The position numbers were made by a program, and so were the translations under genes. From positions 159,666 through 223,665 of the forward strand of contig NZ_JAHESF010000012.1 of assembly GCF_018598225.1 (NCBI RefSeq): DNA of 64,000 nt, given 5' to 3'. Shown here one piece after another: positions 7,719-16,587 of this stretch. Position 1 is the first letter of the stretch. Each line of letters begins with the position of its first letter. This DNA is from Chryseosolibacter histidinae. Lineage in GTDB: Bacteria > Bacteroidota > Bacteroidia > Cytophagales > Cyclobacteriaceae. The notes under the pieces are model-generated. The model was not told the DNA's origin, did not search any database, and worked only from the letters and a program-made list of their open reading frames with translations.

Positions 7719-9311
7719 ATGAAACACTTCACGCGCCTTTTCACAGACCTCGATCAAACCACCAAAACCCTGGGCAAGATCAAAGCGCTGATCGATTATT
7801 TCGGAAAAGCTTCAGACCAGGACAAGTTGTGGGCTATCGCCCTGCTTTCTCACCGCCGGCCTAAGCGCACCGTGAATGCCAATTACCTGGCGCAGTGGGC
7901 TAACGAGCTTTCAGGACTTCCCGAATGGTTGTTCTATGAATCCTACACTGTGGTGGGTGACCTGGCGGAGACCATTACGCTTGTGTTGCCTTCTGAATTT
8001 GAAGAATCGGATTTCAGCCTCACGTACTGGATCGATTTTATCAAGGCACTGGAGCCGCTGGAAGTACCCGAGAAAAAAGAGAAGATCCTCTGGGCCTGGG
8101 GACAGCTCAATGAGACAGAACGTTTTGTATTCAACAAGCTCATCACGGGAGGTTTTCGCATCGGTGTTTCACAACAACTGATGGTGAAGGCACTGGCCAA
8201 ATTCGCCGATGTAAAGGAAAATGTTGTGGCGCACAGGCTCATGGGCAACTGGTCGCCGGAGCTCGATACATTCAGCGGGTTGCTCTACACAACGGACGGC
8301 ACCGATGTATCGAAGCCTTACCCATTCTACCTCGCCTATGCATTAGAAGACGACGTTCACACATTGGGTGAGCCGCATGAGTGGATAGCCGAACGTAAAT
8401 GGGATGGCATCCGCGGGCAGGTGATCGTCAGAAGCGGTCAGCTTTTTGTGTGGTCGCGCGGTGAAGAGCTCGTCACCGACAAATATCCTGAGTACCAGGA
8501 GATGCTGAAGCTGCTGCCGGACGGAACCGCCATCGACGGAGAGATCCTTCCCTTCAAGGGCGATCTCCCCATGGCATTTGCGGCCCTGCAAACCCGTATC
8601 GGAAGAAAGAACCTGTCGGCGAAATTGCTGAAGGAAGTACCGGTTGCCTTCGTTGCTTATGATGTGCTGGAATGGCAGGGTGAAGACATAAGGACCTGGA
8701 AATTTGAAGACCGACGGGCGAGGCTGGAAGCGATCTGCCCCGTCAATCACCCCGTGCTACGGCTCTCGCCTGCTGTAACGTTCGACACGTGGGAGCAGCT
8801 GGCGCTTGAACGGGAACGGTCACGCGAGTTTCTCAGCGAAGGCATCATGCTCAAACGCAAAGATTCTATTTACCGGAACGGAAGGAGGAGGGGCGACTGG
8901 TGGAAATGGAAGATCAACCCGTTCACCGTGGATGCTGTGATGATCTACGCTATGCGTGGTCATGGAAGAAGGGCCAACCTGTATACCGATTATACCTTTG
9001 CCGTCTGGGATGGCGATCAGCTGGTTCCTTTCACCAAAGCGTACAGCGGCCTTACGGATGAAGAGATCCGGGAAGTTGACCGGTGGGTAAAACAAAATAC
9101 GGTGGAGCGGTTTGGTCCCGTGAGAAGTGTAAAACCCGAGCTGGTCTTCGAGATCGCTTTTGAAGGCATCAACCGTTCGAGTCGTCACAAATCGGGCATC
9201 GCGCTCCGGTTCCCGCGGATGGCGCGGTGGAGGAAAGACAAAACGGCGAGCGAGGCAAACACACTGAATGATTTGAATTCACTGTTGAGATTTTCAGAAG
9301 CGGGGAGGTAG
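7719..9311 (+). CDS. ATP-dependent DNA ligase (ligase-associated repair type)
   Basis: This 530-residue enzyme seals DNA nicks using ATP. The adenylated lysine is K227 in motif I (ERKWDGIRGQ). The downstream motifs are visible: DGEILPF (motif III), FVAYDVLEW (IIIa), SEGIMLKR (IV) and WWKWKINPFTVDAVM (V). An N-terminal helical DNA-binding domain of about 200 residues precedes them, and an OB-fold domain follows. This architecture matches the ligases encoded with a dedicated exonuclease, helicase and phosphoesterase; only the exonuclease is present next door. The right arm of a repeat ends just before its ATG. Confidence 0.93.
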   Translation: MKHFTRLFTDLDQTTKTLGKIKALIDYFGKASDQDKLWAIALLSHRRPKRTVNANYLAQWANELSGLPEWLFYESYTVVGDLAETITLVLPSEFEESDFSLTYWIDFIKALEPLEVPEKKEKILWAWGQLNETERFVFNKLITGGFRIGVSQQLMVKALAKFADVKENVVAHRLMGNWSPELDTFSGLLYTTDGTDVSKPYPFYLAYALEDDVHTLGEPHEWIAERKWDGIRGQVIVRSGQLFVWSRGEELVTDKYPEYQEMLKLLPDGTAIDGEILPFKGDLPMAFAALQTRIGRKNLSAKLLKEVPVAFVAYDVLEWQGEDIRTWKFEDRRARLEAICPVNHPVLRLSPAVTFDTWEQLALERERSREFLSEGIMLKRKDSIYRNGRRRGDWWKWKINPFTVDAVMIYAMRGHGRRANLYTDYTFAVWDGDQLVPFTKAYSGLTDEEIREVDRWVKQNTVERFGPVRSVKPELVFEIAFEGINRSSRHKSGIALRFPRMARWRKDKTASEANTLNDLNSLLRFSEAGR

Positions 9312-9312
9312 T

Positions 9313-9465
9313 TTAAAGTTTGAAATTTAAAGTTTAAAGTTAGGAGCAGTGTGAACTACGCTTTCGGGCTCTGTTCAAGGTGAAGAAGTAAACCCGATCG
9401 TCGACCTGGCACAACCTTAAACCTGAAACTTTAAACCTGAAACCTGAAACTTTAAACTAAACCCA
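9313..9465. repeat. Interspersed repeat element, copy 2
   Basis: TTTAAAGTTTGAAATTTAAAG units form the left arm, right after the ligase stop codon. The core (about 9345-9415) shares CTCTGTTCA and CGACCTGGCACAAC with copy 1. The right arm repeats CCTGAAACTTTAAACCTGAA. It lies upstream of the OmpA-like gene. Confidence 0.8.
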
Positions 9466-9553
9466 ATCTCTTTAAGTAACCGCCGACTGTTAACAGAAAG
9501 TTAATCTTTTGAAGTAACGCAGCAGTTTGCATTTTGTTTAGTAAATTAGGCAC

Positions 9554-9967
9554 ATGCGGTTGGGGATCATTATTCTTTTGTGGTTATTGGCGCTTGTTGT
9601 TTCAGCACAGCAGAGCGCTGATGAGATCCGCAAGAGCATCTACTTCGGCGGCGGAAGCTATTACATCTCCGAAGATCAGGGTGTCGACCTCCATCACTGG
9701 CTCGATTCCATTCCCAACCTGCTTGAGAAATACGATATCCACCTGATCAGCCATACCGATCCCATTGGCGGCAAAGAGTACAACGAATGGCTTTCGCGCA
9801 TGAGAAGCGGTGCTGTGCTGGGCCTCCTGCTGCAAAGAGCCATCCCCGAGCACAAGATCACCATCAAAGACTGGGGCCTCGAAAACGCCGTCTACAGCAA
9901 CGACTCCTACGAGGGCATGCAAATGAACCGGCGGGTGGACGTCATTCTATACCCGATAATCTTTTGA
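9554..9967 (+). CDS. Short OmpA-like domain protein
   Basis: This 137-residue protein has a signal peptide (IILLWLLALVVSAQQ) and a single OmpA-like domain. Recognisable parts are IYFGGGSYYISEDQG at the start, HLISHTDPIGGKEYNEWLSRMRSGAV (the usual GHTD..G....N..LS..RA position, here SHTD) and MNRRVDVILYP at the end. Such domains bind peptidoglycan non-covalently. It is shorter than full OmpA porins and has no beta-barrel. It sits between two repeat elements with no operon partners. Confidence 0.82.
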   Translation: MRLGIIILLWLLALVVSAQQSADEIRKSIYFGGGSYYISEDQGVDLHHWLDSIPNLLEKYDIHLISHTDPIGGKEYNEWLSRMRSGAVLGLLLQRAIPEHKITIKDWGLENAVYSNDSYEGMQMNRRVDVILYPIIF

Positions 9968-10140
9968 AAAGGTTGCTGGTTGCCAGTTGCCTGTTGCCGG
10001 TCGTTAGTTTAAAGTTTCAGGTTTAAAGTTTGAAGTTGTGCCAGGTTGACGATTCTGCTTCGTTTCATTTGAACAGAATCCGCATTGGTAACGCACGCCC
10101 GTCCCAACTTTAAACCTGAAACTTTAAATCTTAAACTTCC
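9968..10140. repeat. Interspersed repeat element, copy 3 (core inverted)
   Basis: TTGCTGGTTGCCAGTTGCC units and TTTAAAGTTTCAGG units form the left arm. The core (about 10035-10090) is the reverse complement of the copy 1/2 core: AAGTTGTGCCAGGTTGACGA followed by TGAACAGAATC. The right arm holds ACTTTAAACCTGAAAC units. It fills most of the gap between the OmpA-like and ABC genes; the rest (10141-10313) is AT-rich and shows nothing further. Confidence 0.78.
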
Positions 10141-10313
10141 CCACCCCCAGTTCGTTTCCGGACACCATTTTTCATATCCGAACGGGCTGGATTGCAATAA
10201 AAAGCGTTTATTTTTGGTCTGAAGCCTGATATTTTCATTGGCACCATTATTGGCATTCGCAGGAATGCTTTAGTGAATAAGCCGCTTATTGTACGATAAT
10301 TAACCATCCAACC

Positions 10314-11000
10314 ATGATAAAACTACGCGATATTGATAAGTATATCGATTCACGCTTCCAGCGGACCTTCATCCTCAAGGGCGTCAACCTCGATGTGCAG
10401 CAGGGTGAATTTCTGACCATTATGGGTCCCAGCGGGGCAGGCAAATCTACCTTGATGAACATCATCGGCATGCTTGACGAGCCGTCGGCAGGAGAATACT
10501 ACTTCTTCGATGAGCCGGTGCATAAAATGAAGGAGAAGCAGAAATCGGATATGCACAAGAATTACATCGGTTTCATCTTCCAGGCCTATCACCTGATCGA
10601 TGAGCTCACGGTGTATGAAAATATCGAAACCCCGCTGTTGTACAAAGGTGTGAGTGGCAGCCAGCGCAAGAGTATGGTGGCTGAGATGCTTGACCGTTTT
10701 AACATGGTTGCCAAAAAAGATCTTTTCCCCGAGCAGCTCAGCGGTGGCCAGCAGCAGCTGGTGGGCATTGCCCGCGCCATTGTGGGGCAGCCCAAATTAT
10801 TGCTGGCCGATGAGCCCACCGGTAACCTTCATTCAGACCAGGGTAAACAGATCATGGAGATCTTCAAGAAGCTGAACGAAGAGGGTATTACCATCATCCA
10901 GGTAACGCACTCAGAAGAAAATGCCCGTTACGGCAAGCGTATCATTAAGGTGGCCGATGGTGCTGTTGTAGAAGATAATCTGGTATTAGAAAGAGTTTAA
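10314..11000 (+). CDS. ABC transporter ATP-binding protein (LolD/MacB type)
   Basis: This 228-residue ATPase has all ABC motifs: Walker A GPSGAGKST (38-46), the Q-loop in GFIFQAYHL, signature LSGGQQQ (142-148) and Walker B LLLADEP with D166-E167. The closest groups are the LolD/MacB/FtsE-type ATPases that drive lipoprotein release or efflux. No permease is encoded in the window. The next gene, 10 bases downstream, encodes a TolC-type outer membrane channel, so a role in an envelope efflux or secretion complex is likely, with the permease elsewhere. Confidence 0.9.
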   Translation: MIKLRDIDKYIDSRFQRTFILKGVNLDVQQGEFLTIMGPSGAGKSTLMNIIGMLDEPSAGEYYFFDEPVHKMKEKQKSDMHKNYIGFIFQAYHLIDELTVYENIETPLLYKGVSGSQRKSMVAEMLDRFNMVAKKDLFPEQLSGGQQQLVGIARAIVGQPKLLLADEPTGNLHSDQGKQIMEIFKKLNEEGITIIQVTHSEENARYGKRIIKVADGAVVEDNLVLERV

Positions 11001-11010
11001 AGCTAACGTG

Positions 11011-12369
11011 ATGAAAAAGCATTTTTTTATCCCAGTCATACTGGTGGCACTGGGGTTTTCCGGCCAGGCGCAGGAAGAAAAACCTTTGAGGCTTACCTAT
11101 AATGAGGCGATCAAGATTGCCATGAAAAGTAATGTGACTCTCAATCAGCAGAAAAATTTCTTGCTGTCGAGTGAGGTGCAACGGAATCAGAGCATTGCGG
11201 CGTTTCTTCCCAGCTTAGGCATTCAGGGGTCTGTCAATCACACAGATGGTCAGCAGCCCAGTCCTGAGACGGGAGACCTGGAAGACCTTAGTGTTGACAA
11301 CGTGAGTGCCAGCTTACAGGCAGGGGTGACGATCTTCAACGGTTTCAACAGGATCAACACCCTCAACGCTAATATAAACCAGTTCAAGGCTCAAGCTGCC
11401 TTTGTCAAACGTAGCGAACAGGATGTTGTGTTCAATGTTACAAACCAGTACCTGCAAGTTTTGCTGGACCAGGAGCTGTTGAAGATCGCCCAGGAAAGTT
11501 TCAAGGCTCAATCTGTTCTGCTCGATCAGCTGAAAGAGCAGGTCAGGCTTGGCGCGCGCGCTGAATCAGACCAGTATACCCAGGATGCCCAGGTCAGGAA
11601 TCTCGAACTTATCGCATTACGTGCAAAAGTTACCCTGGAGAATGATAAAGCGTTGCTGGCCCAGACCCTGCAGCTCGATCCTGCGGTTCCCTTTGATGTT
11701 GAGCTTCCAAGGATCGACAATTCCTTTAATATCAATGGTGTGAGCGTTGACAGCCTGTATGCCATCGCCGTGGCCAACAGGGAAGACCTGAAGCGCGCAG
11801 ACTATCAGGCAAAAGCAAACCTCTATGCATACAAGGCATCCATCAATACGTATCTGCCGAGCCTCAACGCATCAGCATCATACGGGTCTCAGTATGTATC
11901 TACGCTGAAGCCTGATCCCGCTTACGGTACCTTCTCCAATCAGTTCCGTAACGTGTTCCCGAGATTGTCCTACGGTGTAAGTCTCACGATACCCATATTC
12001 GATCGCCTGCAAACCAGGAACAACAGGGTGTTCAATAAAATGACCTACGAGAATTCGAAGATCGTGCGAGACAACGTTGAAAAAACCATCAAGATCGATG
12101 TAAAAAGAACTTACAATAATTACCTGACCGCTATTGAATCATACGAGGCCAGCCAGATCCAGTACCAGGCCGGTGAGCTGGCGCTCAAAACCCAGCAGGA
12201 AAGCTTTATCCTCGGGATTTCCGCACAGGTGGCGCTTGCACAGGCAAACCAGACCTTTGTTCAGGCGGCTGCTTCAAGGGCACAGGCTGAAATTACGCTC
12301 GTGTTCCAAAAAATGCTGCTTGACTACGCGCTGGGAACGCTTAATCCCCAGAGTATTATTGAGCAGTAG
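11011..12369 (+). CDS. TolC-family outer membrane efflux protein
   Basis: This 452-residue protein starts with a signal peptide (FIPVILVALGFSGQAQ) and the usual LTYNEAIKIAMKSNVTL opening of the OEP family. Two long helical repeats with AFLPSLGIQGS and STYLPSLNASAS-type strand segments follow, as expected for the trimeric channel-tunnel. I start at the ATG at 11011 rather than the GTG three bases upstream. It is in an operon with the ABC ATPase in front. A strong terminator follows at 12398. A 20-base stretch of this gene (11238-11257) recurs in a degraded copy near 21.9 kb. Confidence 0.92.
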   Translation: MKKHFFIPVILVALGFSGQAQEEKPLRLTYNEAIKIAMKSNVTLNQQKNFLLSSEVQRNQSIAAFLPSLGIQGSVNHTDGQQPSPETGDLEDLSVDNVSASLQAGVTIFNGFNRINTLNANINQFKAQAAFVKRSEQDVVFNVTNQYLQVLLDQELLKIAQESFKAQSVLLDQLKEQVRLGARAESDQYTQDAQVRNLELIALRAKVTLENDKALLAQTLQLDPAVPFDVELPRIDNSFNINGVSVDSLYAIAVANREDLKRADYQAKANLYAYKASINTYLPSLNASASYGSQYVSTLKPDPAYGTFSNQFRNVFPRLSYGVSLTIPIFDRLQTRNNRVFNKMTYENSKIVRDNVEKTIKIDVKRTYNNYLTAIESYEASQIQYQAGELALKTQQESFILGISAQVALAQANQTFVQAAASRAQAEITLVFQKMLLDYALGTLNPQSIIEQ

Positions 12370-12387
12370 AAATCCCTGAAATTTTAT

Positions 12388-12395
12388 TATCTTTG
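12388..12395 (+). promoter_or_regulatory. -7 promoter element just before a hairpin
   Basis: TATCTTTG is an exact TAnnTTTG match. It sits 2 bases before the terminator hairpin at 12398, so a transcript starting here would begin at the hairpin. It may be the promoter of the S1 gene. Confidence 0.45.
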
Positions 12396-12397
12396 CA

Positions 12398-12423
12398 GCC
12401 CGTTCAAGTGAACGGGCTTTTTT
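12398..12423 (+). terminator. Intrinsic terminator after tolC-like gene
   Basis: GCCCGTTCAAGTGAACGGGC forms a 9-bp stem with a 2-base loop, followed by six T. It ends the ABC-TolC operon and may also act on transcripts from the promoter immediately upstream. Confidence 0.85.
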
Positions 12424-12510
12424 GATGAAATTCATCCAAAAAGGAATGTAAAACCAAAGTTGCATCCGTTGCCCGCCGGCTGCATGTATTGACAGGGCAT
12501 ATTTTATTTT

Positions 12511-14505
12511 ATGGCAAAAGCACAAAAAGGGCCTGAACAAAGGCCCAGGAGATCTGCCGGCACCACGGGTACTGCTCCAACCAGTAAGTCTAAAGGAACA
12601 GGCTCATCTGAAAACGAAGATGAAGACCCCATCGAAGCAGCAAAACGCCGCAAGCGTGAAGAGGAGGAAATCTCCACTGAGGCGATCCCCGTAACAGAGC
12701 TCAGAAAAAGCCTTTATGCGAAGCAGGTACCGGGCGAATTCGACTGGGATGCTTTCGAAAGCAAAGGTTTTGGAGAAGGATACTCCAAGAGCAAGCGTGA
12801 AGAGATGAACCAGATGTACTCCGGAACAGTGACCACCGTGAATACCGGTGAAGTTGTTTCAGGTACAGTAGTCGGTATCAACGACCGTGATGTTATCCTG
12901 AACATAGGATTCAAGTCTGATGGCCTCGTGCCGCTGGCTGAATTCAAAGACATGACCAATCTGAAGATCGGCGATGTGGTGGATCTGTTCATCGAAGAAC
13001 GTGAAGACGCCATGGGTCAATTGGTATTGAGCCGCAGAAAAGCGAAGCTCGTGAAAGGTTGGGAATACGTACAGAAAGCCCTGGACAAGGACGAGGTTAT
13101 CGAAGGTTTTGTAAAACGCAGAACCAAAGGTGGTCTCATCGTGGACGTGTTCGGAATCGAAGCGTTCTTGCCTGGCTCACAGATCGATGTGAAGCCTATC
13201 AGGGATTTCGATATCTATGTGAACAAGTCTATCGAGGTGAAGGTTGTGAAGATCAACTACACCAACGACAACGTTGTGGTATCGCACAAAGTGCTGATCG
13301 AGAAAGACCTCGAGCAGCAGAAGGCAGCCATCCTCACCAACCTCGAAAAAGGACAGGTGCTGGAAGGTGTGATCAAGAACATGACCAACTTTGGTGTGTT
13401 CATCGACCTGGGTGGCGTAGATGGTCTGCTCCACATCACCGATATCTCATGGGGCCGTATCAACCATCCGGAAGAAGTGCTGAAGCTCGACCAGACCGTG
13501 AAGGTGGTTGTGCTCGACTTCGACGGCGACAAGAAAAGGATCTCCCTGGGTATGAAGCAACTGACGCCTCATCCTTGGGATTCGTTACCTGCCGATATCC
13601 AGGTAGGTTCTAAAGTGAAAGGTAAGATCGTTAACGTAGCAGATTACGGCGCATTCCTCGAGCTGCAGTCTGGCGTTGAAGGCCTCATCCACGTGAGCGA
13701 GATGAGCTGGTCACAGCACCTGCGCAACCCTCAGGACTTCCTGAAAGTTGGCGACGAAGTGGAAGCTGTGGTGCTTACCCTCGACCGCGAAGAGCGCAAG
13801 ATGTCACTCGGCATCAAACAACTCACCGAAGATCCCTGGACAAGACAGGACGTGCTCAGCAAATACGCTGTTGGCACCAAGCATAAAGGCATTGTTCGCA
13901 ACCTTACCAACTTCGGTCTCTTCATCGAGCTCGAAGAAGGTATCGACGGCCTCGTGCACGTATCTGACCTCAGCTGGACGAAGAAGATCAAACATCCTTC
14001 CGAGTTCGTGAAAGTAGGAGATACCATGGAAGTTCAGGTGCTGGAGCTTGATGCGGCTAACCGCAGACTGGCCCTCAGCCACAAACACCTGGAAGAGAAC
14101 CCCTGGGATACTTTCGAAGGTGTGTTCACCGTGGGATCCGTTCACAAAGGAACGATCATCAGCAAAAACGACAAAGGCGCAGTGCTCGAGTTACCTTACG
14201 GTATCGAAGGCTTTGTTTCTGCCAAGAACCTGGCGAAAGAAGATAACTCCAGGGCAGAGGTTGGCGATTCGCTCGACTTCAAAGTGCTCGAGTTCTCTAA
14301 AGACGACAGAAGGATCGTATTGTCGCACAAAGCGATGTGGTCTGTGGAAGAAGAAGTGGCAGCAGCCAAGAAGAAAGCTCCTTCCAAAGGCAAAACCATT
14401 CAGAACATCAATCAGCAGACTGAGAAGTCTACGCTCGGAGATCTTGAGGCGCTCAGCGCGCTGAAAGAGAAAATGTCTGGCGGCGGCGAATCAAAAGCTG
14501 AATAA
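12511..14505 (+). CDS. rpsA: 30S ribosomal protein S1
   Basis: This 664-residue protein carries six S1 RNA-binding repeats. Typical S1 signatures recur: NMTNFGVFIDLGGVDGLLHI, VADYGAFLELQSGVEGLIHV and NLTNFGLFIELEEGIDGLVHV. S1 binds mRNA on the small subunit and supports initiation on leaders without a Shine-Dalgarno, which fits the weak leaders seen across this window. The N-terminal 100 residues form a charged, low-complexity extension (SENEDEDPIEAAKRRKREEEE) not found in E. coli S1. The C-terminus is Lys/Ala-rich. It is followed directly by a terminator and tRNA-Cys. Confidence 0.96.
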   Translation: MAKAQKGPEQRPRRSAGTTGTAPTSKSKGTGSSENEDEDPIEAAKRRKREEEEISTEAIPVTELRKSLYAKQVPGEFDWDAFESKGFGEGYSKSKREEMNQMYSGTVTTVNTGEVVSGTVVGINDRDVILNIGFKSDGLVPLAEFKDMTNLKIGDVVDLFIEEREDAMGQLVLSRRKAKLVKGWEYVQKALDKDEVIEGFVKRRTKGGLIVDVFGIEAFLPGSQIDVKPIRDFDIYVNKSIEVKVVKINYTNDNVVVSHKVLIEKDLEQQKAAILTNLEKGQVLEGVIKNMTNFGVFIDLGGVDGLLHITDISWGRINHPEEVLKLDQTVKVVVLDFDGDKKRISLGMKQLTPHPWDSLPADIQVGSKVKGKIVNVADYGAFLELQSGVEGLIHVSEMSWSQHLRNPQDFLKVGDEVEAVVLTLDREERKMSLGIKQLTEDPWTRQDVLSKYAVGTKHKGIVRNLTNFGLFIELEEGIDGLVHVSDLSWTKKIKHPSEFVKVGDTMEVQVLELDAANRRLALSHKHLEENPWDTFEGVFTVGSVHKGTIISKNDKGAVLELPYGIEGFVSAKNLAKEDNSRAEVGDSLDFKVLEFSKDDRRIVLSHKAMWSVEEEVAAAKKKAPSKGKTIQNINQQTEKSTLGDLEALSALKEKMSGGGESKAE

Positions 14506-14521
14506 TTGTATTGAAGAAAAG

Positions 14522-14554
14522 AAAGGTGACTGCTTCGGTCACCTTTTCTTTTTT
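14522..14554 (+). terminator. Intrinsic terminator after rpsA
   Basis: AAAGGTGAC (14522-14530) pairs with GTCACCTTT (14538-14546) around a TGCTTCG loop, and a T-rich run follows. It ends the S1 transcript 16 bases after the stop. Confidence 0.88.
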
Positions 14555-14646
14555 TATGATGTTGTAATCACCTCCGATTTTTTTAGTTTTGCGGAGTGCG
14601 ATTTTTCAGGACTTTTAACCTGAAACTTTAAACTAACAACTAGCCT

Positions 14647-14717
14647 GGTCCCGTGGCCGAGCGGCTAGGCAGAGCTCTGCAAAAGCTTCTACAGCGGTTC
14701 GAATCCGCTCGGGACCT
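14647..14717 (+). tRNA. tRNA-Cys (anticodon GCA)
   Basis: The 71-base cloverleaf folds fully. The acceptor stem is GGTCCCG/CGGGACC and the D stem is GCC/GGC. The anticodon stem GAGCT/AGCTT has loop CTGCAAA, with GCA at 14679-14681. The T stem is AGCGG/CCGCT with loop TTCGAAT. The discriminator base is T, as expected for cysteine tRNAs. CCA is not encoded. A terminator follows directly. Confidence 0.96.
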
Positions 14718-14728
14718 CAACGAAGAAA

Positions 14729-14758
14729 GCCGCACCGGCGATAGCCGGGCGGTTTTTT
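14729..14758 (+). terminator. Intrinsic terminator after tRNA-Cys
   Basis: GCCGC-A-CCGGC pairs with GCCGGGCGGT across a GATA loop (one bulged A), and six T follow. It lies 12 bases after the tRNA. Confidence 0.85.
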
Positions 14759-15175
14759 CATTTTATGACGAGGCAAGACGCTGTAGCTGTTGTGAAAAAG
14801 ATTTTTTTATCGCCTGGATAAATTTTGTTTCAAAAAACGCCAGGCGTCCTGTGTTCGGGGTTTTTATTTTAGCAGTGTCACGATCAGTGTCACAAAATTG
14901 AGGAAAAATAGTTTTCCAGACCTGAAAAGAAGCGGTATGAGGCCCCTTTCTCTTTGAATTAACTTGATTTGTTCTATGGCAGGAGGGAAGCTATGAAGTT
15001 CAATGGCTTCTCCGCTATAAAGCACCCACTTACCCGTACGTTTTGGAATCAGTTGCCCTTGAAGTTCGTATACTCGAAGCGTTGGTAAAGTACGGGCTTG
15101 CGAACCCCGTGCGGGATTTACGTTTTTTCCTTTGCAATTGCTCAATCGCTGCCAGGTTACCCTGATTGGTTAGTC
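14759..15175. other. Gap with a possible decayed sorting-domain fragment
   Basis: No convincing gene fills this 417-base gap. On the minus strand (about 14864-15145) one frame contains LRVYELQGQLI and EAIELHSFPP. These resemble the V-Y-D-x-x-G and I-D-L-S-x-L-P-x-G parts of type IX secretion sorting domains, but the expected glycine and C-terminal Lys-rich end are absent. I read it as a possible remnant, not a gene. Confidence 0.3.
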
Positions 15176-16396
15176 TTACCACGAATGGGTTGTCTGTCCC
15201 TCGAACGTCTGCTCATCCCAAAATGTCTTTTCGTAGAATGTGTAAGATCCTGATGTAACATCATAGTTATTGGGGATAGGTCCATCGTAGATATAAAGAG
15301 TCGCGTTCACGGAATATTGGTTGGTATAGCTATAATTATTGGTTCCGAACACATTGTCTGTTATCGTTGCAGTGATCCGGTTTTTGTCGGAGTGATGTTG
15401 TGTATCAATAGCGCTATACCAGATTTTACGGCATTCCATGGTTGCATAATGCAGTGTGAAGCCTTGTTGGCCAATGATTGGGTAGTAGCAATAACAATCC
15501 TGTGTTTTTGAGGCTCGTGCCTGACCGCAACCAGGAGGATCACATACAGGATTGTTTGTGTCATAGATCGGCATCAGGCTTGTGCTGAGAGAGACGGAAT
15601 AATTGAAATATAAATCCCATTTATCAGGAAGGTTAATTTGTGCACTGCTACTGTAGCTGTAGGCAAGACGTCCGTTCGCCGATGCATCGGTCAAAGTCTT
15701 ATGCTGGGTTGTCACGGGATTCACAATGATATTCAACTTGTCGTTAGTGGCTGCTACAGACGGGAGCATGGCTATCTTACTATTGCTTCCTCCAACAATG
15801 ATCTTTGTATTTGTTTCGTTATACTGAAAAATATGGCCTGCCACCATAATGATACCATCTTTGTTCAGCAAACGATCCATCAGCGGATTTGAAAGCTTCA
15901 ACCGTGTAATTGCGCCATATTCATTGAAATCGAACAAAGCTGCATGTTGGGCGACAAAAGGTGTTTGTGGGATCACAGGTTTTGTCTTGAGTCTTTTATC
16001 ATCGGCTGGCAAAGATTCATACTCCTTCAGGAGATTGAGCAAGTAGTCATCCTGTTCCTTCATAGCCTTAACATAGATATCCCTCATTGAAGTGAGCCCA
16101 AGTTTGGCAGTCCATTTTGACACAGACTCGGGCTCTGATGCCTTCAGTGCTTTCATGGTTTGCTCATACAGCTGTGGTGTAGGGATGATAAGGTAGTCAC
16201 CGTTGAAATCAATGCCGTCGGGTGCGACAAACTCCGGTAACACGTTCTCTGTGACAGGTGAGGTTTTAGTTGGATCTTCGCTGCAAGACAATGCAAACAG
16301 GAAAAAAGCTACAAAAAACCATGTGCTGGATTTGGCCGGTGCGCAAAATTTAAAACGCCCAATGAGTGCTTCCGAAATTAAAGATGTTTTTTTCAT
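15176..16396 (-). CDS. Lipoprotein of unknown function
   Basis: The 406-residue protein starts MKKTSLISEALIGRFKF and has a long n-region followed by a hydrophobic segment with lipobox LFALSC, so it should be lipid-anchored in the envelope. The C-terminal third contains a Cys-rich patch (PVCDPPGCGQARASKTQDCYCYYP) and a beta-rich end. A longer frame opens at 16468, but the lipoprotein signal fixes the start at 16396. No domain was recognised. The gene lies alone between non-coding stretches. Confidence 0.75.
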   Translation of the reverse strand: MKKTSLISEALIGRFKFCAPAKSSTWFFVAFFLFALSCSEDPTKTSPVTENVLPEFVAPDGIDFNGDYLIIPTPQLYEQTMKALKASEPESVSKWTAKLGLTSMRDIYVKAMKEQDDYLLNLLKEYESLPADDKRLKTKPVIPQTPFVAQHAALFDFNEYGAITRLKLSNPLMDRLLNKDGIIMVAGHIFQYNETNTKIIVGGSNSKIAMLPSVAATNDKLNIIVNPVTTQHKTLTDASANGRLAYSYSSSAQINLPDKWDLYFNYSVSLSTSLMPIYDTNNPVCDPPGCGQARASKTQDCYCYYPIIGQQGFTLHYATMECRKIWYSAIDTQHHSDKNRITATITDNVFGTNNYSYTNQYSVNATLYIYDGPIPNNYDVTSGSYTFYEKTFWDEQTFEGQTTHSW

Positions 16397-16587
16397 AATA
16401 GTTTTTTTAGGTCGATAACTGTATCTAAAAGCGAATGGAAGCGCTACTACGTAGCAGCTATGGTACAAAGTTCAGCTTAGGGCTAAGAAAAGAAATGCTT
16501 ATAAAGGATGATTTTTCTTTCTGGGGCGGTGCTCCAGGTACCCAAAAGAAGTATTGCGCTATTGACCGACGGGGCTTACCTTGTGGT

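Noticed and set aside
14647..14717. Integration site in tRNA-Cys
   Set aside because: No duplicated 3' tRNA end and no integrase gene were seen nearby.
15361..15564. Frames inside the lipoprotein gene at 15.3-16.0 kb
   Set aside because: They lie within the lipoprotein gene in other frames and show no family pattern or start signal.
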